From positions 62,001-126,000 of the forward strand of contig NZ_JAHXPT010000009.1 of the NCBI RefSeq assembly GCF_019431045.1: 64,000 bases of DNA, written 5' to 3'. The stretch comes from Clostridium weizhouense. GTDB taxonomy: Bacteria > Bacillota > Clostridia > Clostridiales > Clostridiaceae. Position numbers and translations under genes: made by a program. Numbering within the stretch: the first letter of the stretch is position 1; every line of letters starts with the position of its first letter. Under the pieces are notes generated by a model, which worked only from the letters and a program-made list of their open reading frames with translations, was not told the origin of the DNA and did not search any database. This document shows positions 47,732 to 56,017 of the stretch, piece after piece.

Positions 47732-47912
47732 ATTTGTTATTTTTGATTATGCCTCAATTAGAACAGATATATTTAATTTACTAATTATATAAATTTAAGC
47801 TATTATTAGAATATAATAATTTTATTGGATAAATTTATTATATATATTATAATGAACTTATTGAGAACTTATTTTTTAAAATAGTACTAAAGAATTAGGG
47901 GGGAGAGAATAT

Positions 47913-48524
47913 ATGGTTGAGGTAAAGTATAAAAATACAGTAGAACAATGGGTGGAGTTTAATATTTATAAAGTAAACAATTCTATTGAAAATGAGAAGT
48001 CTGTTAAAATCAGAAGAACATTAGCATTAGGGATAGGTCTGCTTATAGGAGTTTTATATTGTATATTAGCATTGCAGGATTATATAAAAGGAAATAGTCC
48101 TATTTTTTCGATTATACTTGGAATTATTTTTGCTGGTTTAGGTATTTTTGGATATTATCATTTGCCAGCATATTGGGATAGAAGAGCTAAAAAATTATTA
48201 AAAGAAAGTTTTGAAAAAAATGAACGAGAGTTAGGAAGAAATATAACAGTAACATTAGAAAATGAAAAGTTAATGATTTATAAAAATAAAAGCAAAAAAG
48301 AAATTTTATTAGATTCAGTAGTAAACGTTATTATTTCAGCGGAATTTTTGGGGATTATTTTAAGCAATGATAGAGATATTATAATTCCACTTCAGGCATT
48401 TACAAGTCAAGAAGATAGGGTTAAATTTGAGAAATTTATTAAAAAATGTTGTGAAAATAATAAGAGGGAAAAAGAGTTAATGAAAGAAAATATCATAAAA
48501 GAAAAAGAGGTAGTGGAAAATTAA
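47913..48524 (+). CDS. YcxB-like membrane protein
   Basis: 203 aa. Two membrane helices (~32-52 and ~63-82) are followed by a cytoplasmic ~70-residue beta domain of the YcxB-like C-terminal type (LENEKLMIYKNKSKKEILLDSVVNVIIS... IIIPLQAFTSQED), and a Lys/Glu tail. The fold resembles PH-like domains. GGGGGGAGAG lies before the ATG. The function of this family is not established. Confidence 0.75.
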   Translation: MVEVKYKNTVEQWVEFNIYKVNNSIENEKSVKIRRTLALGIGLLIGVLYCILALQDYIKGNSPIFSIILGIIFAGLGIFGYYHLPAYWDRRAKKLLKESFEKNERELGRNITVTLENEKLMIYKNKSKKEILLDSVVNVIISAEFLGIILSNDRDIIIPLQAFTSQEDRVKFEKFIKKCCENNKREKELMKENIIKEKEVVEN

Positions 48525-48551
48525 ATTCTAATGTAAGTATACTCTAATATT

Positions 48552-48600
48552 AAAATATCGATATTTTAATATTTTAATATTTTAATATTTTAATATTTAA
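48552..48600. repeat. Short tandem repeat ATATTTTAAT
   Basis: Four to five near-perfect head-to-tail copies of a 10-base unit directly before the next terminator. A likely slippage-prone site that may vary in copy number. Confidence 0.75.
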
Positions 48601-48609
48601 AATGATTAT

Positions 48610-48656
48610 AGGATTATCCTAAATACATAAATATGTATTTAGGATAATCTTTTTTG
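48610..48656 (+). terminator. Terminator after the YcxB-like gene
   Basis: AGGATTATCCTAAATACATA pairs with TATGTATTTAGGATAATCT, then TTTTTT. Confidence 0.85.
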
Positions 48657-48777
48657 TAAATTTAAACCAAAAAATGAACATATGTATTTACATTTAAGAT
48701 ACAATATAATATAATTTAAACAATGAGTTCAATTTATGAACAAAGAGTATAGGCAATTAGATGAAAGGGAGAGTATT

Positions 48778-50637
48778 ATGTTAGAAGATAGACTGGAAAT
48801 ATTAAAGATTTTAAATGATAATTTTAATATTAATCAAAGAGAGTTATCAAAAAGGACAAATATATCTTTAGGTAAGGTAAATACAATATTAAAGGAATTT
48901 ACACTTGATGGAACAATAGAAAGAATCATTAATAATAGGGGGATTTTATATAGAGTAACTGATAAGGGGATAAAAACTCTAGAAGAAAATCTTGCTTCTG
49001 CTAAAAATACAAGATTAAAGCTTCATGAAGAAGAACACAAAATTGTTAAAGAAGCTGTTATACTTGCAGCAGGTAGAGCAAAAGACTTTGGAAAGCCAGT
49101 TGGTATGCTTGAAATTGAGGATAGCAAATTAATTGACAGAACTTTAAATATACTTAAGGAAAACGGAATAAATAAGATTACTATAATAACAGGATATGAA
49201 AGTGGTTATTTTGAAGAATATTTTGCATCTAATAAAAACATAAATCTAGTTAAGAATGAAAAGTATAAGTGGACAGGGACAATGTTTTCATTAGCATTAG
49301 CAAAAGAGTATGTTGAAGATGATTTTCTTCTTATTGAAAATGACTTGATTTTTGAAGCAAGAGCTATTAAGGAATTAGTTGAAAGCAATAAACGTGATTG
49401 CATACTTTTAACTAATGAAAGCGGTTCTGGAGATGAGGCTTTTGTTGAAATAAGAGATAATCATTTATTTAAGATGTCTAAAGATATTCATCAATTCAAT
49501 AAAATTGATGGTGAGATGATTGGAATAACTAAAATATCTTATAAATTATATCAAATGATGTTAGAAGAATTTAAAGATAATATAAATCCATATTTAAATT
49601 ATGAATATGTTTTACTTGATGTGGCTAGAGATTATAAAATAGGATTTGTTAAGATTGATGATCTTGCTTGGGGAGATGCAGATACTAAGAAAGAATATGA
49701 AAATATAGTAAATCATCTTTATCCAAGTATAAGAAGAAGAGAAATTAATTATGAAATAAATAATATAAAGAATATAATTAGAGAAGCTATGAAAGTTTCA
49801 GAAGAAGATATAACTGAAGCTTTACCAGCTGGTGGAATGACTAATAAAAACTATAGAGTATGTGTTAAAGGAAAAAGATATATTTTAAGAGTTGCAGGAA
49901 CTGGAACAGAAGAAATGATAAGCAGAAAAAATGAGATGTTTAATTCATCAATTGCTTCTGAAAGAGGATATAATGTTGAGATTCCTTATTTTAATGTTGA
50001 AACTGGAGTTAAGATGTCAAGATTTATAGAGAATGCAGAAACATTAACTCCTAGAAGTGTTAAAAAAGAAGAAAACTTAAAACAAGTAACAGATATATTA
50101 AGAAGGTTGCATGAAGATAAAGAATTTCCAATGAATAATGAGTTTAATGTCTTTAGAGAACTTGAAAAATATGAAGAGATATTAAAATCAGGCAATGGAG
50201 AATTTTTTGATGACTATGAAGAAGTAAGAAAAGAATTTATGGCATTAGAGCAAGTATTAATGAATTCAGAAAGAGTATTTGTTCCATCACATAATGATTT
50301 AGTTTCAGAAAATCTAGTTAAAGATACAGAAGGAAGAATTTATTTAATTGACTGGGAGTATAGTGGGATTAATGATGATATGTGGGATTTAGCAGCATTA
50401 TCTTTAGAAAATAGTTTCTCAGAAGATGATATAGAGCTTATGTTTAGACTTTACTTTAATGGAGAACCTGATGAAAATTCAAGAAAGAGATTACTTATTC
50501 ATCAAATAAGCCAAGATATTTTATGGGCAGTTTGGACATTAATAAAAGAAAATGAAGGCGACGATTTCGGAACATATGGAATAGACAGATACAATAGAGG
50601 AAAAGAAAACCTAAAAAGACTATCAAGAGAGTTTTAA
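48778..50637 (+). CDS. Fusion: winged HTH, nucleotidyltransferase, LicA-type choline kinase
   Basis: 619 aa, three parts. Residues 1-~75: MarR-type winged HTH (NINQRELSKRTNISLGKVNT). About 95-320: LicC-like nucleotidyltransferase (AVILAAGRAKDFGKPVGMLE; the GTRLRP loop is altered, and ENDLIF stands where LicC has DADNY). About 335-619: choline/ethanolamine kinase-like domain with PAGGMTNKNYRV, the Brenner motif VPSHNDLVSENLV (catalytic Asp), and LIDWEYSG. It should phosphorylate choline and perhaps bind DNA or sense its own product. The degenerate loop leaves the middle domain's activity uncertain, and a complete LicC lies next door. ATG 48778 follows AGGGAGAG; an in-frame ATG at 48736 has no site. 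Confidence 0.85.
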   Translation: MLEDRLEILKILNDNFNINQRELSKRTNISLGKVNTILKEFTLDGTIERIINNRGILYRVTDKGIKTLEENLASAKNTRLKLHEEEHKIVKEAVILAAGRAKDFGKPVGMLEIEDSKLIDRTLNILKENGINKITIITGYESGYFEEYFASNKNINLVKNEKYKWTGTMFSLALAKEYVEDDFLLIENDLIFEARAIKELVESNKRDCILLTNESGSGDEAFVEIRDNHLFKMSKDIHQFNKIDGEMIGITKISYKLYQMMLEEFKDNINPYLNYEYVLLDVARDYKIGFVKIDDLAWGDADTKKEYENIVNHLYPSIRRREINYEINNIKNIIREAMKVSEEDITEALPAGGMTNKNYRVCVKGKRYILRVAGTGTEEMISRKNEMFNSSIASERGYNVEIPYFNVETGVKMSRFIENAETLTPRSVKKEENLKQVTDILRRLHEDKEFPMNNEFNVFRELEKYEEILKSGNGEFFDDYEEVRKEFMALEQVLMNSERVFVPSHNDLVSENLVKDTEGRIYLIDWEYSGINDDMWDLAALSLENSFSEDDIELMFRLYFNGEPDENSRKRLLIHQISQDILWAVWTLIKENEGDDFGTYGIDRYNRGKENLKRLSREF

Positions 50638-50677
50638 AAAATATTGATATTATAGTATAAAAAAATATATGAACTAG

Positions 50678-50904
50678 ACTATGTTTTAATTATGATAGTT
50701 TAATATTGTAATATAAGAGCGAACTGGTATTGGAATTTGTTTTCTATAATCTCCTAATGAAGATTTGTACAATTAATTGCTTGTCAGCAATCTTTGATTG
50801 GGAGCATGCATTAATTGGACTAATCTTTATTTTTGGAGTTATTAAAACAAATTCCTCTGTTCATGAGCTTTAATTACAATATTAAACTTAGGTTAAAACA
50901 TAGT
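50678..50904. repeat. Full-length MITE-like element, family D
   Basis: 227 bp. Terminal ACTATGTTTTAA and TTAAAACATAGT are perfect 12-base inverted repeats. Inner pairs are TTTAATATTGTAAT (50699) with ATTACAATATTAAA (50873), and GGAATTTGTTTT (50732) with AAAACAAATTCC (50844). No coding capacity. Shorter copies lie near 214, 2010, 4520, 22021 and 59738. It sits between the kinase fusion and licC. Confidence 0.8.
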
Positions 50905-50936
50905 GAAAAACTACGGATTAGAGGAGAGTAGGAAAC

Positions 50937-51635
50937 ATGAGAGCAATTTTAGTTGCCGCTGGTATGGGTACTAGACTTAGACCCCTTACAAATACAACAC
51001 CAAAGTCATTAATTGAGGTTAATGGAGTGTCTTTACTTGAAAGACAAATTATCAATTTAAGAGAAATAGGGATAGAAGAGATAATAGTTTTAACTGGATA
51101 TTTAGATGAAAAGTTTGATGATTTGGTTGAAAAATACAATCTTATTAAAGTTTATAATGATAAGTTTGATGTTTATAATAATATTTATACAATGTATTTG
51201 GCAAGAGAATATCTTCATGATGTTTTTGTTATTGATGCAGATAATTATATAAATAGGAATTTCTTGCCCAAAAGTAGACCTGAACATTCAGAGTACTATT
51301 CAGCGTGTAAAGAAAGCATTACTGGCGAATGGATTTTAAGACATGATGAAAATAATAGAGTATTCAAAGTTGATATAGGTGCCGAGGGGGATAAGCCATC
51401 ATATATAATGTCAGGTGCATCTTATTGGAGTGAAAAGGATGGAAAATTTATAGCAGAAAAAATAGCTAAAAAGGTAGAAAAAGAAGAATTTGAAAATTTA
51501 TATTGGGATGATATAGTTGTAGAAAATCTTGATAATTTAGATGTTCGTATAAATAAAATTAATTCAGATGATATATTTGAAATAGATTCACTTAAAGATT
51601 TAGAATATCTTAAGAAGAAACTTAAGGCAATTTAA
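50937..51635 (+). CDS. licC: Choline-phosphate cytidylyltransferase
   Basis: 232 aa, full length for LicC. It makes CDP-choline from CTP and phosphocholine. The CTP-binding loop is LVAAGMGTRLRPLTNTTPKS. The metal/choline site segment VIDADNYINRNF and the C-terminal YWDDIVVENLDNLDV, with IFEIDSLKDL, line up with pneumococcal LicC. GAGGAGAG precedes ATG. With the kinase fusion upstream and the flippase downstream it forms the core of a phosphocholine decoration pathway. LicD-type transferases are not in the window. Confidence 0.9.
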   Translation: MRAILVAAGMGTRLRPLTNTTPKSLIEVNGVSLLERQIINLREIGIEEIIVLTGYLDEKFDDLVEKYNLIKVYNDKFDVYNNIYTMYLAREYLHDVFVIDADNYINRNFLPKSRPEHSEYYSACKESITGEWILRHDENNRVFKVDIGAEGDKPSYIMSGASYWSEKDGKFIAEKIAKKVEKEEFENLYWDDIVVENLDNLDVRINKINSDDIFEIDSLKDLEYLKKKLKAI

Positions 51636-51663
51636 AAAATAACAAGCTGATTTTCTCATAAAA

Positions 51664-51710
51664 ACAACCACAGATTTAATTTTTAAAATTAAGTCGGTGG
51701 TTATTTTTAT
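51664..51710 (+). terminator. Terminator after licC
   Basis: AACCAC and GATTTAATTTT pair with AAAATTAAGTC and GTGGTT, followed by ATTTTTAT. Confidence 0.7.
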
Positions 51711-51814
51711 GGTTGATGATTTATAACATAAAATGAATTTGACAAGATTTTATGTTAGTGTAAAATATAGTAGAAGTAAAATAATCCATTTTAGGATTAT
51801 GGGAGGATACATAT

Positions 51815-53275
51815 ATGGCTAAGTCAATGTCAAAAAATGCAATTTTTAAAGCTATACTAAATTTATTTAATATTATTTTGCCTATATTAGTAGGGCCTAT
51901 ATTAACAAGGGCGCTAGGACCAAATCTTTATGGATATATGGGATATGGTGAATCTTTGACTGCTTACTTTTTAATATTTGCAAGTTTTGGAATTTATCAA
52001 TATGGATTAAGAGAAATAAGTAGAGTAAGAGATGATAAGAAGAAGTTAAAACAAACTTTTACTAGTTTATTTCTTTTTACAGTGGCGACAAATATAATTG
52101 TATCAACTGTATATATGATTTTTGTAGCAACTGTCTATAAGAATGAGCCATATTATTTTTATACATGTATGATTTTAGGATTTAACTTAGTATCTAATTT
52201 ATTTTATGTAGAATGGGTTAATGAAGCATTAGAAAATTATGATTTCATAGCTATTAAGACAATGATTGTTAGAATAATATATTCTGTATTAATAGTTTTA
52301 TTTGTTAGAAATGAACAAAACTTTTGGTTTTATTTATACATAGTTGTTTTCTTTAATTTTTTAAACAATATATTAAGTTTTATATATATAAAGAGGAGAA
52401 TAAAATTCGATTTTAAAAATTTACATTTTAGAAGACATATAAAACCTATGTTTTTTGTGGTTATTTTATCAAATACAAATGTTTTATATACTCAACTTGA
52501 TAAGATAATGATAGGAAATTATATAGGAGCAATAGATGTAGGATATTATTATACAGCTCAAAAAATAATGACAATAATAAACACACTTATGTTAACAGTA
52601 ATTCAAGTAACGATGCCAAGACTTTCTAATTATTTAGGGAATGATTCTAAAGAGGAGTATATGGTTTTACTTAAAAGAATAATAAAAATATATTTTATGT
52701 TCTTGTTCCCAGCATCATTAGGATTATTATGTTTATCAAAAGAGATAATATTAATTTATGGTGGAGCGAAATTTATAGAGGCAGTTCCTGTGATGATAGT
52801 ATTTTCTATTTATATGCTCACTATTGGAGTAGAAGGAATAATAGCAAATCAAATGATTTATCTTCATGGAAAAGAAAAAGATGATGTTATATTAATATTA
52901 ATTGGAGGAATATTAAATTTAATATTTAACATAGCATTATTGCTTACAGGAAAATTTAATGCTACAACTGCTATGGAAACTACACTTATAGCAAATTTAA
53001 TTGTTATAGTGCTTGAATATAGATTAGTAAAGAAAGTATTAAAGTTAGATATTAATTTATTTAGTTTTCAAAACATAAAATATTTTTATTATTCATTGTT
53101 ATTTATTCCAATAACATTTTTAGTTAAATACTTTGTAAATAGTACATTATTAGTTACTTTATCAGTAGTATTTTTATGTGGGATAGCTTATGTTGGAATT
53201 TTAGCTATTACTAAGGATAAGGTGTTTTTTGAATTGTTTAATACATTTTTAGTAAAATTGAAGTTGAAAAGATAA
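51815..53275 (+). CDS. Polysaccharide flippase, TacF/Wzx-like
   Basis: 486-aa membrane protein with about 14 hydrophobic segments and the polysaccharide biosynthesis (RfbX/Wzx, MOP superfamily) pattern: an N-terminal LPILVGPILTRALGPNLYGYMGY, and the mid-protein QLDKIMIGNYIGAIDVGYYYTAQK. It carries lipid-linked wall or teichoic precursors to the outer face. In pneumococcus the homologous TacF exports only choline-bearing chains; the neighbouring lic genes suggest that role, though substrate choice cannot be read from sequence. GGGAGG lies before the ATG. Confidence 0.85.
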   Translation: MAKSMSKNAIFKAILNLFNIILPILVGPILTRALGPNLYGYMGYGESLTAYFLIFASFGIYQYGLREISRVRDDKKKLKQTFTSLFLFTVATNIIVSTVYMIFVATVYKNEPYYFYTCMILGFNLVSNLFYVEWVNEALENYDFIAIKTMIVRIIYSVLIVLFVRNEQNFWFYLYIVVFFNFLNNILSFIYIKRRIKFDFKNLHFRRHIKPMFFVVILSNTNVLYTQLDKIMIGNYIGAIDVGYYYTAQKIMTIINTLMLTVIQVTMPRLSNYLGNDSKEEYMVLLKRIIKIYFMFLFPASLGLLCLSKEIILIYGGAKFIEAVPVMIVFSIYMLTIGVEGIIANQMIYLHGKEKDDVILILIGGILNLIFNIALLLTGKFNATTAMETTLIANLIVIVLEYRLVKKVLKLDINLFSFQNIKYFYYSLLFIPITFLVKYFVNSTLLVTLSVVFLCGIAYVGILAITKDKVFFELFNTFLVKLKLKR

Positions 53276-53385
53276 TGTAATAAATTACATGGATTTTTTA
53301 TTTTTTTAATTTTGCCTAAAGGCTATGACAGAGTAATTTCTTAGGACTTTAAAATATAAATGTTATGTTAAAAGAAGGTTTAAAG

Positions 53386-53420
53386 CTATATCAATGTAAT
53401 AAGTTGGTATAGTTTTTTTT
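53386..53420 (+). terminator. Terminator after the flippase gene
   Basis: CTATATCAA (53386-53394) pairs with TTGGTATAG (53404-53412) followed by eight Ts. The remaining 53421-53670 is AT-rich without a gene. Confidence 0.75.
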
Positions 53421-53670
53421 ATAAAGTTATTATAGTAATAATTCGATAAATAATTATTGAAAATAGAATGTTTATTATAAAGAAATATATAGTTATTTAA
53501 ATGATCTTTTTAAAGATAAGCATAAATTAAATTCAAAATTTGATTAAAGAAATCATATTATAACGTATATATTAAATTTAAAATAAAAGTATAGTATAGT
53601 ATAATATTATTCATATATTAAGCACGTTTTAATTTATTATTTCTATGTGCATTAGGAGATGTGGAAACTT

Positions 53671-54252
53671 ATGGAGTTATTTATTAAGAATAGAAAAGAG
53701 ATAGTAAGAGCTTTACCTTTTGAGAAGGTAAAAGAAGCTTTTGAAAAGATGAATATTAATGAAGAAAAAAGAAAAGAAAAGTATGTTATAATTGCTCAAA
53801 AAGATAAGATGATTAAAGAATTAGAAGATTTAAAAACTATAAGCACTATGATTGGGGCAGCAAGAACATTAAGAAAAATGGCTGATGTAGAAAGTGAAAT
53901 AAAAGGATTAGAGTCTGCACTTAGAAATATAGAATTATATGAAAATAGAGATTTAAAAGAAGAAATTAAAAATGCTACAAATAATCCTACAGCAATAAAT
54001 GTCTTATCAGCATATCAATTAAGTTGTGAATCATATGAGGAATTTAGATTTGAAATAAATGAGATATTAAATGAAAGAGAAGTAATTGCTTCTAATAATA
54101 TAAATCAAGAATTTTTAGATAATCTCCAAACATTAACAGATATACAACAATTATTAATTAAGATGTTTATAAACGGTAATAAACTTTATAAAGTATCTGA
54201 AGAATTAGAAAATATAAAAATTATGATGAAAAAATCTTTAATAAAGTCATAG
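53671..54252 (+). CDS. Coiled-coil protein of unknown function
   Basis: 193 aa, nearly all charged helices with no membrane segment or signal. Heptad-like stretches (about 25-100: KYVIIAQKDKMIKELEDL, AARTLRKMADVESEIKGLES) suggest coiled coil. ATG 53671 is chosen; AGGAG lies 12 bases upstream, and the in-frame ATG at 53659 touches it. No family recognised. It lies between the flippase and a choline-binding protein gene. Confidence 0.65.
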   Translation: MELFIKNRKEIVRALPFEKVKEAFEKMNINEEKRKEKYVIIAQKDKMIKELEDLKTISTMIGAARTLRKMADVESEIKGLESALRNIELYENRDLKEEIKNATNNPTAINVLSAYQLSCESYEEFRFEINEILNEREVIASNNINQEFLDNLQTLTDIQQLLIKMFINGNKLYKVSEELENIKIMMKKSLIKS

Positions 54253-54284
54253 TATAATTATAAATTAGATTATATTTTTAAATT

Positions 54285-54410
54285 AAGAATGAACCCTGGA
54301 CAATTGACAATGTAGGATGAAATCACTGTGTAATTTTTTAAAATATATACTTTCAATTATAATTTTGCATTGTCAATTGTCAATTGAAACATGGCATAGC
54401 GACTTTTATT
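54285..54410. repeat. Dispersed palindromic repeat, family A copy 6
   Basis: GGACAATTGACAATGTAGG pairs with GCATTGTCAATTGTCAATTG; the AAAGCC hairpin is missing. The right end is CATGGCATAGCGACTTTTATT. Confidence 0.85.
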
Positions 54411-54553
54411 CTATAAAGAAATCTATGAATAATTATATTAAAATATAATTATTTTACTAATTTTATAAATTATAGGAATAATATGGAATTGATTTACATA
54501 ATATATTAATAGGTAACTTTTTGAATGCGTCTAAAAAGAGGGGGACTATTGAT

Positions 54554-55273
54554 ATGTTAGGAAGAAGTATAAAAAGAGGTTTAGTATCATTTATTACAAT
54601 TACATCTTTGAGTATGCTTGTAAATATAAATTTAAATTATAATACTTTGTATGCAATAGCGGCAGAATGTACTGACCCAATTTATAACTTAAATATTCAA
54701 ACTGGAGAAAAGCTAATGAAGTTTTCAATGAAGGATAATGTGTATAAAGCAATTGTGAACAACAATACAGGTAGAGTTATGATTTTATATGATCATAGTG
54801 ATAAATTTGAAAGTAATGATTTAGAGATAGTTATAGATGAAGCTAAAGATCAGATAAATAATTTAAAATGTAGTAAATATATTGTAGACACAAATAGTCC
54901 TGTTATAATGATTGAGAATCTAAAAATTGGACTTAACACTATAAGAATAAAATATAAACCAACAGGTAAAGAATTATATAAAATATATATAGAATATGAT
55001 AAAAATTTTAATGATAATAAAGTGGGTTGGTTAGAAGAGTTTGGTCAGAGATATTATATAGATCCTTATACACGAAATAAGAGGATTGGTTGGGTTAAGG
55101 ATAATGGAAAGTGGTACTATTTAAGTTCTACAGGAATAATGCAAACTGGTTGGGTTTTAGATGGTGATGATTGGTATTATTTAAACTCATCGGGAGTACT
55201 ACAAACAGGTTGGATACAAGATGATGATGGTAAATTCTATTATTTAAACTCTGATGGTTCATTAAAATCATAG
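54554..55273 (+). CDS. Secreted choline-binding-repeat protein with N-terminal beta domain
   Basis: 239 aa. Signal peptide ~1-36 (cleaved near AIAAEC). A ~105-residue beta domain (IYNLNIQTGEKLMKFSMKDN ... IGLNTIRIKYKPTGKE) resembles the cadherin-like or cell-wall Ig-type modules. Four CW_binding_1 repeats at the C-terminus follow (GWVKDNGKWYYLSSTG, GWVLDGDDWYYLNSSG, GWIQDDDGKFYYLNSDG). ATG 54554 is preceded by AGAGGGGG; the open frame reaches 11 codons further. A small surface protein, probably non-catalytic. Confidence 0.8.
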   Translation: MLGRSIKRGLVSFITITSLSMLVNINLNYNTLYAIAAECTDPIYNLNIQTGEKLMKFSMKDNVYKAIVNNNTGRVMILYDHSDKFESNDLEIVIDEAKDQINNLKCSKYIVDTNSPVIMIENLKIGLNTIRIKYKPTGKELYKIYIEYDKNFNDNKVGWLEEFGQRYYIDPYTRNKRIGWVKDNGKWYYLSSTGIMQTGWVLDGDDWYYLNSSGVLQTGWIQDDDGKFYYLNSDGSLKS

Positions 55274-55487
55274 ACTATATTTTAAAATAGATTTGATATT
55301 TAGTATAAAACTTATAATCAGAGGAAGTTAAGTATGAAAATTTATTTAAATCACGTATAAAAAATTTATTTTATGTATATACTAATATATAAAGTTATAT
55401 AAAAATAAACGACATAACATAATTACTAAATTGTAATTATATATAGATATAAAAATTAAATAAAGCAAACACATAATTTAAAGAATG

Positions 55488-55520
55488 AAGAGGTATTAAA
55501 TTAAAAAATACCTCTTTTTT
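55488..55520 (+). terminator. Terminator in the 55.3-56.0 kb gap
   Basis: AAGAGGTATT (55488-55497) pairs with AATACCTCTT (55507-55516), then Ts. It lies 215 bases past the wall-protein gene; a second hairpin follows at 55699. Confidence 0.7.
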
Positions 55521-55598
55521 CTTTAAAGAATATACTTAACCTTTAGGTAGTTTAAAGGTAATGTTTATATATAATATAAAGTTAATAAATGGGAAAAT

Positions 55599-55678
55599 AT
55601 AGTTCTACATTTAAAGTTTGTTCATTAATATTATATAAAAGATTATAGCTATATTAACTTAATTAGAACATATATATT
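55599..55678 (-). repeat. Family B element, copy 6 (reverse)
   Basis: On the minus strand it reads ATATATGTTCTAATTAAGTT, ATAATCTTTTATATAAT, then GAACAAACTTTAAATGTAGAAC. Confidence 0.6.
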
Positions 55679-55698
55679 AAAATATTAGTGTATAAAAA

Positions 55699-55741
55699 AT
55701 ACAAAGTGGCTGTCCATTGAGAAAGTTACTTTGTATTTTTT
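55699..55741 (+). terminator. Second terminator-like hairpin in the gap
   Basis: AATACAAAGT (55699-55708) pairs with ACTTTGTATT (55728-55737), then Ts. No gene lies between it and the previous terminator, so the ~180 bases between could be an untranslated RNA or repeat debris. Confidence 0.6.
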
Positions 55742-55777
55742 TATATATTATAATATTTTATTAAATAATTTTTAATT

Positions 55778-55836
55778 GAACATATTGTATTGAACAATGA
55801 ACAATGATAATATAAAAATGTTCATAAAATGAACGG
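55778..55836. repeat. Repeat family E, copy 1
   Basis: GAACATATTGTATTGAACAATGAACAATG, then TAATATAAA and TGTTCATAAAATGAAC. A nearly identical copy is at 63823-63879; both end a few hundred bases before a gene on the plus strand. Confidence 0.7.
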
Positions 55837-56017
55837 AATAAAATGGTATGTATTTTAATTAAATCCTATTTAAGTTAATAATAACTATAAATATAATTTT
55901 AGAATTTAATGAAACTAATTAATATATGCTAATTTTAAGGTGAAGTTTTAGTAAGATCAAAGACTTGTGTAATCAATTTATGTAAATTTAAAAGAATAAT
56001 AAAAAGGGGAGATAAAT

